DNA of 64,000 nt from an uncultured Prevotella sp. (GTDB lineage: Bacteria; Bacteroidota; Bacteroidia; Bacteroidales; Bacteroidaceae). The notes under the pieces are model-generated. The model was not told where the DNA came from, searched no databases, and worked only from the letters and a program-made list of their open reading frames with translations. The stretch lies in NCBI GenBank assembly GCA_946998295.1, contig CAMPYS010000001.1, positions 1 through 64,000 on the forward strand. The letters run 5' to 3'. Shown piece after piece: positions 18,515-27,782 of this stretch (the first letter of the stretch is position 1; every line of letters starts with the position of its first letter). The translations under genes and the position numbers were made by a program.

Positions 18515-18937
18515 TTATTCCTTGCTAATTTCTTTACATTTTGGGCAGATTCCGCGATAATATAGCTGTACACCATCTACAGTAAATCCATCCATTTCAT
18601 CTGAAATAGTAGTTGGTGGTTGTATTTTATGAAAGTCATATACTGTACCACATTTTTTGCAAAAGAAATGTGCATGTGGGGTAGTAGTCCCATCGTAACA
18701 TACCCGGTGTTCATCTATTGTTACCATAAGTGCTGCCCCTTTTTCAGAAAACATTCTCAATGTATTGTATATAGTTGTCCGGCTTACAGTAGGTATACGT
18801 TTTTTTAAGTTTGTAAATAGTTCATCTATTGTGGGATGCGTATGATGATCCATCAAATATCTAAGTATTTCTATTCTTTGAATGGATGGTCGTATACCAC
18901 AGTCTAAAAGTTTTTTATATGCAGGATCTATGTTCAT
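18515..18937 (-). CDS. Fur family regulator, PerR-type
   Basis: This 140-residue protein has a winged-helix DNA-binding domain (about 1-80, with SRTTIYNTLRMF as recognition helix at 52-63) and a metal-binding dimer domain. The structural zinc site is intact: C93, C96, C131, C134. The regulatory-site residues align with PerR of Bacillus subtilis (H37, D85, H91, H93, D104) as H34, D82, H88, H90 and D101. The Asp at the last position favours PerR over Fur. A PerR senses peroxide by metal-catalysed His oxidation and represses oxidative-stress genes. It is a single-gene unit with its own terminator. The name PerR is inferred from the ligand pattern. Confidence 0.83.
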   Translation of the reverse strand: MNIDPAYKKLLDCGIRPSIQRIEILRYLMDHHTHPTIDELFTNLKKRIPTVSRTTIYNTLRMFSEKGAALMVTIDEHRVCYDGTTTPHAHFFCKKCGTVYDFHKIQPPTTISDEMDGFTVDGVQLYYRGICPKCKEISKE

Positions 18938-19008
18938 TAGTAAATTTATATCACATTAAAGTTTAACTAAAAATATGTGTATTTACAATTCTAATCTAAA
19001 TTATGTAC

Positions 19009-20235
19009 TCATTTCATTAAAGATGGTGTTGCATGTGGAATAAAGTCGTTTGTAGAGTTATTTGTATCAATAAACTTACCATTTTCTATGCGTCTTATAA
19101 CGGCTGTTCCGTAAGCTTTTTTATCACCTCTTTGTTCTGCACAATAAGTATATCCCATGTCCAAGCTTAAAGGCATTAAATTCCAGTTATGAGGATTATT
19201 TTTCCAATCTAAATTTACAGCATCTATAATCCATGCAGTAGGTAAGAAATAAGCCCTTTCAGTCATTTCTCTGCCGTTGTACTCATTTTTATATTTTGCT
19301 TCGTAATAGTTATTTTTTAGGAAATCTTCTTTTGATATATTTGATTTACCTATTGCGTAAGCCTTTGTTCCTTGACTAAATAGCATAAATATTGAATTTG
19401 TATAGCAATACCATTTATCAAGATTTGGTACATTTTTATTATCTTCATCCTTTATACGTTCTACATTACTTACATCATAAAATTCAAAATCTGCTATACT
19501 TAAGTCAAATGAATTAGGATTTATTTCTTTACTATTTTTTGCATTAGTAGCTATAAGTAAACTTTTGCCTGGTTTTACAGGAACATCTCTTCCTTTGCCA
19601 GGTATCATATATATAGCATCAGCAGCAAAACCTTCATTGCGATAATCTGGATAATATTTATGAGGAAGCGAATTTGTGAATGCAGACTCAAGTATTAATA
19701 AGCTATCTGCATATAAAACATGATTAGAGTTGTTAGTTATTTTTAGGTATTGATCTGCAAAATATGCTTTATTTTGAGGAGTTTTTGATCCTGCAAAGTA
19801 GATTTCTGATATAACAAATCCTTCTTTACCAGTTGTTACATCAAATAATATTTTTATATTATTTGATGCTGCATCTTCTGATATTTGTACATTACTTTTC
19901 TCAGCTTTAAGTGTAATTGTTACGTCATTTTTCCCAGATTTATATGTTACTTTACCATATGCAAATACTTTGTATATTCCAACAGGTATTTCGTAACTTC
20001 CCACATAAAGATTATTCACTTTTTTAAAGTTTGTAATATCATATCCTATATTATTCTGATTTACTAATACAACTTTCGCAGTTTTAAGTGTGGCATCTTT
20101 AAGATTTATAGGCAGTTCAAGGCTTACTTTAACGATACCTTTTGTAGGTGTAATATCTTTATCTTTATTGCATGACGAAAATATTATGCATATAAGCGAT
20201 AATAGTAAAAAACTTTTAAGAAAAAATTTGTTCAT
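19009..20235 (-). CDS. DUF4876-like surface lipoprotein, locus A
   Basis: The 408-residue protein has a lipoprotein signal with the cysteine at 22 (IFSSC). An N-terminal beta-sandwich-like domain (about 30-130) is followed by a domain starting VISEIYFAG that carries NNSNHVLYAD, GKGRDVPVKPGKSLLIA, INPNSFDLS, WIIDAVNLDW and a terminal DTNNSTNDFIP. The same blocks occur in the same order in the protein at 48581-49843, a clear paralogue. The ISEI...DQYLKI...NNS...YAD pattern recalls lamin-tail-like immunoglobulin folds (inference). It is the last gene of locus A and seems to have its own promoter at 20293-20300. Binding partner or ligand is unknown; a surface accessory to the TonB receptor is likely. 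Confidence 0.8.
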   Translation of the reverse strand: MNKFFLKSFLLLSLICIIFSSCNKDKDITPTKGIVKVSLELPINLKDATLKTAKVVLVNQNNIGYDITNFKKVNNLYVGSYEIPVGIYKVFAYGKVTYKSGKNDVTITLKAEKSNVQISEDAASNNIKILFDVTTGKEGFVISEIYFAGSKTPQNKAYFADQYLKITNNSNHVLYADSLLILESAFTNSLPHKYYPDYRNEGFAADAIYMIPGKGRDVPVKPGKSLLIATNAKNSKEINPNSFDLSIADFEFYDVSNVERIKDEDNKNVPNLDKWYCYTNSIFMLFSQGTKAYAIGKSNISKEDFLKNNYYEAKYKNEYNGREMTERAYFLPTAWIIDAVNLDWKNNPHNWNLMPLSLDMGYTYCAEQRGDKKAYGTAVIRRIENGKFIDTNNSTNDFIPHATPSLMK

Positions 20236-20292
20236 AATTGTATTGTGAAATTAAGTTATTTTTATATCTATATTAATTCGTAATTTTAGTTG

Positions 20293-20300
20293 CAAATATA
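20293..20300 (-). promoter_or_regulatory. possible -7 box for the locus A DUF4876 gene
   Basis: The minus strand reads TATATTTG followed by CA, 57 bases before the ATG at 20235, in the 102-base gap after the barrel gene. It suggests separate or extra expression of the lipoprotein. Confidence 0.45.
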
Positions 20301-20337
20301 TTAAATTATTATTTAATAGTATATATTTTTTATTTTT

Positions 20338-21840
20338 TTAAAAGTTTATTCCACATGTTAGTTCCAAACATAAATGTTGTGTATTATGGTTTACAGTGGT
20401 AAAGTAATTATTTAGTTTTACAAATATTTTATTGTTTTTATTTTTTAGTTGTCTGTATATCGCTATATTAGCATTTAATAATAACATATTATCGGATAGC
20501 TTTTTATAGTTATATATAACCATTTCGCATAAGACTTTTTCCATATCTGCTAATGGTATGTTTATAGTCGAATACAAGTTATTGTATAGTGATGCATTTA
20601 ACTTACAATCTATTATTATTTTTTTGTTTACTTGTACTATTCTCTGTATACTTGTCTCTAAAGTTAAATGTGATATATTACACCTTCTTTTAGGATAGGC
20701 ATAAGTTGTTATATTTTTATTTAACCCGATATTTTGATTAAAATTCCATATGGATTTAGACTTTATTGTATACAAAACACCTATTACTATATCTGTAATT
20801 GATTGTTTGTACATAGTTAGTGTTGCTAATACAGGATAGTCGCTGGCAGTAGGATTTCCTACAATATTTTCATTTCCATATTTTTTATTATATTCAGCTG
20901 ATATATAATAGTTAAAATAGTTTATACCTTTAGTTCTATATACAATAACGGATTTAAATCTATTTTTGTATAAAAAAGTTAGTGGTAACGAATTATATGC
21001 ATCAGAGAATGCTTCATATTTTTTTCTTTCTATTAATATATTAGTATATATACCTTGTTTATTTATAGGAAATATAGCTGTAGATAGACCAAAGCCTTTA
21101 CCTTTATAACTAATAGCATTTATTATGGTCGAAAAACGTTTATTATATGTACCAAGGCCTGTCATAAAAAATTCTGTAGCTCCTCCTAATTCATTATATA
21201 TATTAACATCATTATTTTGTTTATATATATTCATATTAAAATTAGCTCCTAAATAATAGTTTTTAAATTGATATGTTGAGCCTATTTTAAGATTGAATTC
21301 AGAAACAATCCCTCTCATTCGTGGATCACGTATTCTCCAATCTTGTTCTGCTCTAAAATACATTTCAGTACCTACACACCATTTATTTAAAGTTTTAGCA
21401 TACCCCCCAGTAAATAAATATTTTTCGTTATAATTATTATTTTGAACAGTATCAGCCAATACATATGGCTCTAACATTGGGTAGTCTGAAGTAGAGTTCC
21501 AAGCAATGTTATTAGTTTTTGTCCTCTTGTAAGAAAGGCATCCCCAAACAGTTGACTTGGTTGATAATTTAAGGAAGGTAGATGATTTCGCATTAGTAGA
21601 TAATTTATTAGTTCCTTGTTGTATTTGAATAGGTGATGAAGCATATTTAATCAATGACGATAATTCTAATGCCGATTTAGATTTACTAAATGAAATTGCA
21701 TATATAGCGGGATTGAGTCGTATATCATTAGTAGGAATATTTTCTATGCTGTTATGTTCAATAATATCTGTATCTTGAGCTAAAGCATGTGTAGAAAAAA
21801 TAATTATAAAAATAAGGATTAGTGATTTAATTCTTTTCAT
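20338..21840 (-). CDS. outer-membrane beta-barrel protein (DUF6850-like), locus A
   Basis: The 500-residue protein has a signal peptide (about 1-21, ending ALA). Alternating-residue strands with frequent aromatic ends fill the rest, as in large outer-membrane barrels. The blocks STVWG, NSTSDYP.LEPYV.ADT, FRAEQDWRIRDPR.RGI and IYKQNNDV are shared with the protein at 47053-48561. I recall this family being named DUF6850 in genome annotation, but that label is tentative. It starts at the base where the small lipoprotein gene ends (one-base overlap at 21840), implying translational coupling. It could form a channel or support the TonB receptor; no function is known to me. Confidence 0.75.
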   Translation of the reverse strand: MKRIKSLILIFIIIFSTHALAQDTDIIEHNSIENIPTNDIRLNPAIYAISFSKSKSALELSSLIKYASSPIQIQQGTNKLSTNAKSSTFLKLSTKSTVWGCLSYKRTKTNNIAWNSTSDYPMLEPYVLADTVQNNNYNEKYLFTGGYAKTLNKWCVGTEMYFRAEQDWRIRDPRMRGIVSEFNLKIGSTYQFKNYYLGANFNMNIYKQNNDVNIYNELGGATEFFMTGLGTYNKRFSTIINAISYKGKGFGLSTAIFPINKQGIYTNILIERKKYEAFSDAYNSLPLTFLYKNRFKSVIVYRTKGINYFNYYISAEYNKKYGNENIVGNPTASDYPVLATLTMYKQSITDIVIGVLYTIKSKSIWNFNQNIGLNKNITTYAYPKRRCNISHLTLETSIQRIVQVNKKIIIDCKLNASLYNNLYSTINIPLADMEKVLCEMVIYNYKKLSDNMLLLNANIAIYRQLKNKNNKIFVKLNNYFTTVNHNTQHLCLELTCGINF

Positions 21841-22238
21841 TAGTTTGTAAATATAGTTTTTAAAACTATTATTTTTTTTATTGTTGATGTTAAATCTACA
21901 AAGTTATTATAACTTATGAATGTTTTTGTTTCTATCATGTGGCTATTTGGCTTTTGTAGTTTTAAAACACCTATGACATTAACTTTATAAACTCCACGTA
22001 AAACCGTAAGTGATATAGTGTTATCAATGAAATCGCTTGATTTTATTTCTTCTTTTGTATTTAAGTTAGTTAATATTACATTCGCTTGTAATTGTTGTAT
22101 CAAATTATTATTAGGTGTTTTTATGATTATTGAAACAGTATTAAAGTAGTTATAATTATTATATTGACATGATGATAGAGGAACGATAGCTATTATAAAT
22201 AATAATAATAAATTTATATGTTTAATTAATTTTTTCAT
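21840..22238 (-). CDS. small lipoprotein, locus A
   Basis: A 132-residue lipoprotein with the lipobox cysteine at residue 24 (PLSSC). The mature part predicts as one beta-sandwich, with IIIKTPNNN, ILTNLNTKEEIKSSDF and LRGVYKVNVIGVLKL, where a loop of the form LRGVY precedes the last strands. The counterpart at 45175-45558 has ITLKNLSTGRNYTSSRF and LLRGVYSLDIEGTIRF at the same places, so they are paralogues. It overlaps the TonB receptor gene by four bases and the barrel gene by one. Function is unknown; it may be a periplasmic or surface plug-interacting partner. Confidence 0.72.
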   Translation of the reverse strand: MKKLIKHINLLLLFIIAIVPLSSCQYNNYNYFNTVSIIIKTPNNNLIQQLQANVILTNLNTKEEIKSSDFIDNTISLTVLRGVYKVNVIGVLKLQKPNSHMIETKTFISYNNFVDLTSTIKKIIVLKTIFTN

Positions 22239-24748
22239 AGTTTCATATTTATTTCTAATCCAAAATAAGGGCGTACAAATCGCCTAATAGTTATATTATT
22301 CTGTTTATAATTAGGAGTATAATCGAGTAAGCGGTTACAATACATAGCGACATTAATCTTGTCATTCAGTAAGGACTTTGTTATTTTTAAGTTTATATTC
22401 ATGGAAAAGGGAACTGTATATTTTATAAATTCTTGTGCAGAATGTGAGCGTACTAAAAATCTAAGGTTAGTGTCATATTTATCAACTTGTTGCCAATTAT
22501 GAATTTTTCCATTAAAGTCTATATATTGCTCGGGTTCTTTAGATAGAGGTAAACGTTGTGTAGAGGTATACCAAAGGCATTGTGCAGATATAGATACACC
22601 TAATTGTATATTAGGGATATTAGAATCAATCATAAAATTAGTATTGCTCATTTCGTTTTTCACACCATCATTATCTTTATATAGACCAATATATTGTATT
22701 TGTTTATTATTAATTACCTCTTGAGGTCTATAGGTTGTAGCTTGAGAATTACGATATATTGTTTTGAACCAAGCACCATTTATTGTTATTCTTGTATGTA
22801 GGGATTTTATTCTTTTACTTATTAAAGTATATTCAATTCCTTGTTTGTTAGTTGTGGAACCATTTGTAGTTATGGTATGTGGGAAAAGTTCTTGTTCATA
22901 ATTGAAAATTAATGAATTGATATTTGAAATATCATATATTTTAAATTTATATGGATGATATACAGACGTAAGTCTAAAGCCAGAGTTCATAACTTCTTTA
23001 AAAAAAGTGATGGATAAATTGTTTCCATCAAAGTTTATATCAGAAGTTAATTCCCATTTTATATTTTTTGCTACATTAATATTATAGTTAGTTGGATTTA
23101 TGATATAAGTTCTAATATTCATTTTTTTTAATTTTAGGTCGGTATTATAGTAATTAAGTTGTGTAATATCTAAGTATATAGGGTCAGGATACAGCTGACA
23201 GAGAGTAGGGTATTTAGTGTGTTTTCCAATACCAGCTATAAGTCTTAAACTCATTTTTTTTTGTAATATATTTATTTTTGGCAATGTCCATCCTATATTT
23301 ATGCGTGGGTCTATAGTCCACTGATTATTAAGTAAATAATTTTTCGATAAATTGCACAATTTCCCGAATCTTACTCCTGCTATTGTTTCTATCTTACTTT
23401 TTCCAACATCTATTTTTATGCGTTCTTCTGCATAAGCTGATAATGAATTTATTGACGGTATTTTATATAATAGTCTTGGACGTATACTGATATTAGGGTA
23501 TAATGGTCTCATAAAATCAAATATTTGCCCTTTTCCATAATTTTTATCAATATTATAGCTTGCTCCTATCAGTAGCGTATTAAAGATGGACGATGATGGT
23601 ATTTTAACTAAAGCGTTTATCTTTAGGAATAGATTAAAAGGTTTTCCATCAACGTCTTGCGTAGCATAGTATGTATATGGTAGTAAAGGTACATCATATT
23701 CTATTTCTCTGCTATTACCAATAGATGGAGTTGCTCGTTGTAACTGTATTAATTTTGTTCTTGACATAAAATCCATTTGTAGACTTGATGATGCAGTAGC
23801 ATTTATTTCCTTTACCCATTTATTTTTTTTATTTATAATATTCAATATAGAGCCTATAGATATACGATTGTATGAGGATTTGTAACTATCTATTTTTCCA
23901 CTATTCAGGTCAGGGTCAAGTTTTTCTGCATCCAATGAGCCACTATAATCAAAATTTGATTTCCATTGCATATTATATCCTAACAGTGTCCATTTTATAC
24001 CACTCCTTAGGGATAATGATAGTCGTGAATAGCTTTCGAGTGAATTTCGTGGATCACTATTTGAGTTTAAATAGTCAATACTTAAATTTAATCTTGATTT
24101 ATTTTTCCATTCCATAGATTTAGCGATATATAATAGTTTACTATTCATATCTGCTTTTACTCGAGCAGTAAGATTATGCCCTCCTAATTTCCTTTGTATT
24201 TTTATTAGTCCGCTTGTTAAATCACCATACTCTACAGATGGTACACCTCTTATTATTTCTATTTTTTCAATATCGTCAGTTGGTATATTTCTCATATCTA
24301 CACCACGATTAACCGAAGAACGTGATGTTGCAGTTAATTCCCAAGATCCAGCAAGTGCCTGCATATTAGCATTAGTAGATATAGGAATCCCATCAATTAA
24401 AAAACTTGTGCCTAACGATGTTGTAGAATAGTTAATGCTATTATAAGGTAAGGCTTCTCTCAAATGGATTGTATTAGGCGTAGAAAGTTGTGGGTTGTAA
24501 AATCTTCCACCAGGTAACAGCTCTAGTATATCACTAAAACTAGAAGGTTGCAAGTGAGTCATAGCTTGTTTTCCTATAATAGAAGCTGTAGCTAAACCTT
24601 TAGACTCTTTAGCTGTTACAATAACTTCAGCAAGTTTTGTTGTATCGTGTTTTAAACTATCCTTATTACATAATGTTGTCCGTGCAGTTATTTCTGTTAC
24701 ATAAGTGGATACTAAAAGAATAAAAATAAAGATAGTATGTCGTATCAT
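22235..24748 (-). CDS. TonB-dependent receptor, locus A
   Basis: The 837-residue receptor has a signal peptide (about 1-22), a TonB-box-like LAEVIVTAKE (39-48), a plug domain (about 50-190, with HLQPSSFSDILELLPGG, FLIDGIPIS and IEIIRGVPSVEYGDLTSG) and a 22-strand barrel to the C-terminus. It lacks the carboxypeptidase-regulatory domain present in the paralogue at 42420-45161. Otherwise it aligns throughout, for example RTYIINPTNYN against QTYVIDPTNPN. The start overlaps the stop of engB by one base (TAATG), so it is probably translated from the engB transcript. It imports a ligand across the outer membrane using TonB energy; the ligand is unknown. A metal chelate or peptide is plausible. Confidence 0.92.
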   Translation of the reverse strand: MIRHTIFIFILLVSTYVTEITARTTLCNKDSLKHDTTKLAEVIVTAKESKGLATASIIGKQAMTHLQPSSFSDILELLPGGRFYNPQLSTPNTIHLREALPYNSINYSTTSLGTSFLIDGIPISTNANMQALAGSWELTATSRSSVNRGVDMRNIPTDDIEKIEIIRGVPSVEYGDLTSGLIKIQRKLGGHNLTARVKADMNSKLLYIAKSMEWKNKSRLNLSIDYLNSNSDPRNSLESYSRLSLSLRSGIKWTLLGYNMQWKSNFDYSGSLDAEKLDPDLNSGKIDSYKSSYNRISIGSILNIINKKNKWVKEINATASSSLQMDFMSRTKLIQLQRATPSIGNSREIEYDVPLLPYTYYATQDVDGKPFNLFLKINALVKIPSSSIFNTLLIGASYNIDKNYGKGQIFDFMRPLYPNISIRPRLLYKIPSINSLSAYAEERIKIDVGKSKIETIAGVRFGKLCNLSKNYLLNNQWTIDPRINIGWTLPKINILQKKMSLRLIAGIGKHTKYPTLCQLYPDPIYLDITQLNYYNTDLKLKKMNIRTYIINPTNYNINVAKNIKWELTSDINFDGNNLSITFFKEVMNSGFRLTSVYHPYKFKIYDISNINSLIFNYEQELFPHTITTNGSTTNKQGIEYTLISKRIKSLHTRITINGAWFKTIYRNSQATTYRPQEVINNKQIQYIGLYKDNDGVKNEMSNTNFMIDSNIPNIQLGVSISAQCLWYTSTQRLPLSKEPEQYIDFNGKIHNWQQVDKYDTNLRFLVRSHSAQEFIKYTVPFSMNINLKITKSLLNDKINVAMYCNRLLDYTPNYKQNNITIRRFVRPYFGLEINMKL

Positions 24749-25353
24749 TATTCAGTAGTCAAGTCTTTATTTATAGATTCTATATAATCTAAAATTTCTA
24801 GTGAACCAGTTTTAGCAGTAGCCGATGTGATAAAATAAGGTGGTAAGTATTCCCATCTATCTTTTAATTTTTCCATCCATTTTGTGGCCATTTTTTTACC
24901 TTTTTCAATAGATAATTTATCAGCTTTCGTAAAAATTATAGAAAATGGTATATTGCTTTCCCCAAGCCAATCAACAAATTCCCTATCTATAGCCTGTTGT
25001 TCATGTCGTATATCTATTAACACAAATACATTTACAAGTTGTTTGCGTTGCAAAATATATTGTGTTATCATTTGCTCAAGCTTATTTCTCATAGTCTTTG
25101 ACACTTTAGCATATCCATAACCAGGTAAATCTACTATATACCATTCGTTATTAATTATAAAATGATTAATAAGTAAAGTTTTACCTGGCTTTGAGGAAGT
25201 TTTTGCTAATTCCTTGTGATTACATAACATATTTATCAAACTTGATTTCCCAACATTTGATCGTCCTATAAATGCATATTCATGTTTTGTATCTTTAGGA
25301 CATTGTGTTATATTTTGAGATGATATAGTAAATTCTGCTTTTTTAATAATCAT
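24748..25353 (-). CDS. engB: ribosome biogenesis GTPase EngB (YihA/YsxC)
   Basis: From the ATG at 25353 (MIIKKAEFTISSQNITQCP) the product is 201 residues, the normal EngB length. A longer frame from 25443 adds 30 hydrophobic residues not found in the family. G motifs are GRSNVGKSSLIN (G1), PGKT (G2), DLPGYGYAKV (G3), TKADK (G4) and TSATAKTG (G5). EngB assists late assembly of the large ribosomal subunit. Its stop codon overlaps the start of the locus A TonB receptor (TAATG), an unusual link between a core GTPase gene and an outer-membrane system. Confidence 0.94.
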   Translation of the reverse strand: MIIKKAEFTISSQNITQCPKDTKHEYAFIGRSNVGKSSLINMLCNHKELAKTSSKPGKTLLINHFIINNEWYIVDLPGYGYAKVSKTMRNKLEQMITQYILQRKQLVNVFVLIDIRHEQQAIDREFVDWLGESNIPFSIIFTKADKLSIEKGKKMATKWMEKLKDRWEYLPPYFITSATAKTGSLEILDYIESINKDLTTE

Positions 25354-25529
25354 AATAAAATTAAATATAAAATAAATCAGTGTAGTGTGTTGTATAAGTT
25401 TTATAGGAGAGTTTTTTATTACGCAGAGAAACTTATATGACAAATAGATGTATTTTATTTATCATAACTGCCATTAGTTGCTTTTAATATATAATTTTAT
25501 ATACTAATGTAAGGTTTATACTATATATT

Positions 25530-26201
25530 TTAATATACTCGTGGACCAAATATAGCAGTTCCGATTCTTACCATAGTTGAATTACACCCAATAGCAATTT
25601 TATAATCATGGCTCATTCCCCAAGAGCATTCAGAAAATGTAGGATCATTTTTAAAATATTTTTCTTTTACCTCTTTATAAAAATTTGCAGCTAAGAGCAT
25701 CTCAGATTTTATTTTTTCTTTATTCTCTGTATTAGAAGCCATCATCATCAAACCAGATACATGGATATTATTTAGTTCAGATAAAATACCTGATTGCAAC
25801 ATCTCGCGACATTCATCTAAATGAAATCCATATTTAGTTTCTTCTTCTGCTATATGCAATTCAAGTAAAATATTAATTGTGCGATTATTTTTAGTTGCTT
25901 GCTTGTTAATTTCTTTCATCAATTTTACAGAGTCAACAGCTTGTATCATATATATATACGGTGCAATATATTTAACTTTGTTTGTTTGAAGATGCCCTAT
26001 GAAATGCCATTCAATATCATTAGGCAATTCATTAATTTTAGTATTTAGTTCTTGTACATGACTTTCTCCAAAAGCTCTTTGTCCTAAGTTATATGCAGCC
26101 TTTATATATTCTACAGGATGGTATTTACTAATAGCTACAAGTTTAACATTATTAGGTATTTGAGATTTTACTTTAGTAAAATTAGTTGCAACATCATACA
26201 T
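25530..26201 (-). CDS. YggS/PLPBP family pyridoxal phosphate homeostasis protein
   Basis: The 223-residue protein is a single alanine-racemase-type TIM barrel. PLP is expected on Lys26 in LVAISKYHP; FGESHVQEL (about 52-60), WHFIGHLQTNK (about 75-85) and LSMGMSHDY-like ECSWGMSHDY (about 191-200) are family signatures, with MVRIGTAIFG at the end holding the phosphate. The family controls PLP levels and has no known catalytic reaction. It lies 24 bases after the DUF4494 gene and is probably co-transcribed. Confidence 0.92.
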   Translation of the reverse strand: MYDVATNFTKVKSQIPNNVKLVAISKYHPVEYIKAAYNLGQRAFGESHVQELNTKINELPNDIEWHFIGHLQTNKVKYIAPYIYMIQAVDSVKLMKEINKQATKNNRTINILLELHIAEEETKYGFHLDECREMLQSGILSELNNIHVSGLMMMASNTENKEKIKSEMLLAANFYKEVKEKYFKNDPTFSECSWGMSHDYKIAIGCNSTMVRIGTAIFGPRVY

Positions 26202-26225
26202 TATAAATTATATTTTAAGTTCTAT

Positions 26226-26693
26226 CTATTTATTATCATTTATACTATTTAAATCATGTGTAAAAACATCCATAATTTTTGTCTCGACAATAGATGCTAT
26301 TTCGTAGTCTATCATCGTTTTTGACATTACTTCGTCTATATGTTTTACAGTTGTATTTATTGATTTTGCTTGAACCAAATATGTTATAAAAGATCGCTTT
26401 TCTTTTTCGCTTTTCTCATCTAATGTTATAAATGATAATTTTGCTTTAAACCATTTATCATCATTATCATCATTACTAAAAAATATTTCACTATATACAG
26501 CTGGAGTAATGGCTTTCACTTGAAATTCTCCATGTATATAATGTTCCATTTCCTTAGTTATTGCCGCTTCTGCCTCTGAAAAGCTTAACGCTTCAACAGT
26601 ATAAACTTCGGTAACTTTCTTTATATCTCCATCTCCTATAGTCTTTTCATAGCGTATTTTTGTTTCAAACCATTGACTTATTTTACTTTCCAT
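26226..26693 (-). CDS. DUF4494 domain protein
   Basis: A 155-residue cytoplasmic protein with no signal or membrane segment. It opens QWFETKIRYEKT and contains VTEVYTVEALSFSEAEAAI and WFKAKLSFITLDEKS, the pattern of the Bacteroidota family DUF4494. Function is unknown. The next gene, yggS-like, follows on the same strand, a pairing that may be worth tracking across genomes. Confidence 0.8.
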   Translation of the reverse strand: MESKISQWFETKIRYEKTIGDGDIKKVTEVYTVEALSFSEAEAAITKEMEHYIHGEFQVKAITPAVYSEIFFSNDDNDDKWFKAKLSFITLDEKSEKEKRSFITYLVQAKSINTTVKHIDEVMSKTMIDYEIASIVETKIMDVFTHDLNSINDNK

Positions 26694-26792
26694 TGTGTAG
26701 AGTTTAATTTAGTAGGTGAATTAAAATTTATTCACCATAAGTTCAAATTATAATACATAGTGAAGATTACCCATCAAAAGTAAATCTCCCTG

Positions 26793-26800
26793 CAAAGATA
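26793..26800 (-). promoter_or_regulatory. -7 box of the DUF4494-yggS pair
   Basis: The minus strand reads TATCTTTG followed by CA, 99 bases before the ATG at 26693. The leader is longer than usual here; I see no strong structure in it. Confidence 0.55.
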
Positions 26801-26921
26801 CTATTTTGTTGTATAATGCTACTAATTTTGAGTAGTAAATATTTTTTTATAACTCAACAATAGCTGTCCTGTAAGGAATAAGCCTGAGATATAGTTTTTT
26901 TTTATATTGAAATTTTATTAT

Positions 26922-26929
26922 TACTTTTG
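26922..26929 (+). promoter_or_regulatory. -7 box of the nucleotidyltransferase gene
   Basis: TACTTTTG followed by CA, 11 bases before the ATG at 26941. The leader would be very short. Confidence 0.5.
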
Positions 26930-26940
26930 CATATATAAAT

Positions 26941-27747
26941 ATGAATATAATGCAATCAATGATTTTTGCTGCGGGGTTTGGAACGCGATTAAAACCAATT
27001 ACAAATTTTAAACCGAAAGCCTTAGTAGAAGTAAATGGAATTCCATTATTAGCTCATACTATTAATAAATTAAAATCTGCAGGAAGTGAATTAATAGTTG
27101 TTAATGTACATCATTTTTCAAATCAAATTATAGATTATATCAATAAAAATAATTTTGGAGTTGAAATAAAAATTTCTGATGAGACATTAAAGATTCTTGA
27201 TACAGGAGGTGGTATAAAAAAAGCAGCACACTTTTTCTCTCCTAATATTCCAATTCTTTTACATAATGTTGATATTTTGAGTAATATCAACCTACAGCAG
27301 TTTTATACATTATCTAAAGAATTAATAGAAAAAAATATATCTGATGCAATCCTGTTAGTTAGTCCACGTTGTACAAAGCGTTATCTTATATTTAATAAAG
27401 ATATGAAATTGGTTGGTTGGACAAATGTAGAAACAGGCGAGGTTAAATCTCCTTATGCAAAAATTAGAAAATTAAAGTTTTCTCAACCATATAATAATAC
27501 TCTTAGTAACTCAAATCAACATAACTATAAATTATTAGCCTTTTCAGGTATACATGTTATTAATCCTTCTATTATTAAAAAGATGGATGATAGCTCTGAT
27601 GTTTTCCCAATAATGGACTTTTATATATCGCACTGTGATGAACTTAACTTTACAGGTTATATAGAAAGTGATTTAAAATTATTGGATGTAGGAAAGTTAG
27701 ATACTTTAGAAAAAGCAGAAACTTTCCTACATAAATATTGTAAATAA
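26941..27747 (+). CDS. nucleotidyltransferase family protein (MurU/GlmU-N-like)
   Basis: The 268-residue protein is a single GT-A-like nucleotidyltransferase domain. It has the N-terminal signature FAAGFGTRLKPITNFKPKALVEV (residues 8-30), the TGGGIKKA loop near residue 93 and LHNVDILSN (about 105-113), whose Asp should bind Mg. It joins an NTP to a sugar-1-phosphate. The closest described relatives are MurNAc-1-phosphate uridylyltransferases (MurU) of the peptidoglycan recycling bypass and mannose-1-phosphate guanylyltransferase-like proteins. The AmgK-type sugar kinase that often adjoins murU is not next to it, so the substrate is uncertain. It precedes guaA by 35 bases. Confidence 0.8.
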   Translation: MNIMQSMIFAAGFGTRLKPITNFKPKALVEVNGIPLLAHTINKLKSAGSELIVVNVHHFSNQIIDYINKNNFGVEIKISDETLKILDTGGGIKKAAHFFSPNIPILLHNVDILSNINLQQFYTLSKELIEKNISDAILLVSPRCTKRYLIFNKDMKLVGWTNVETGEVKSPYAKIRKLKFSQPYNNTLSNSNQHNYKLLAFSGIHVINPSIIKKMDDSSDVFPIMDFYISHCDELNFTGYIESDLKLLDVGKLDTLEKAETFLHKYCK

Positions 27748-27782
27748 TGATAGGCATAGCAATAACTTTCTAATATAATTAA

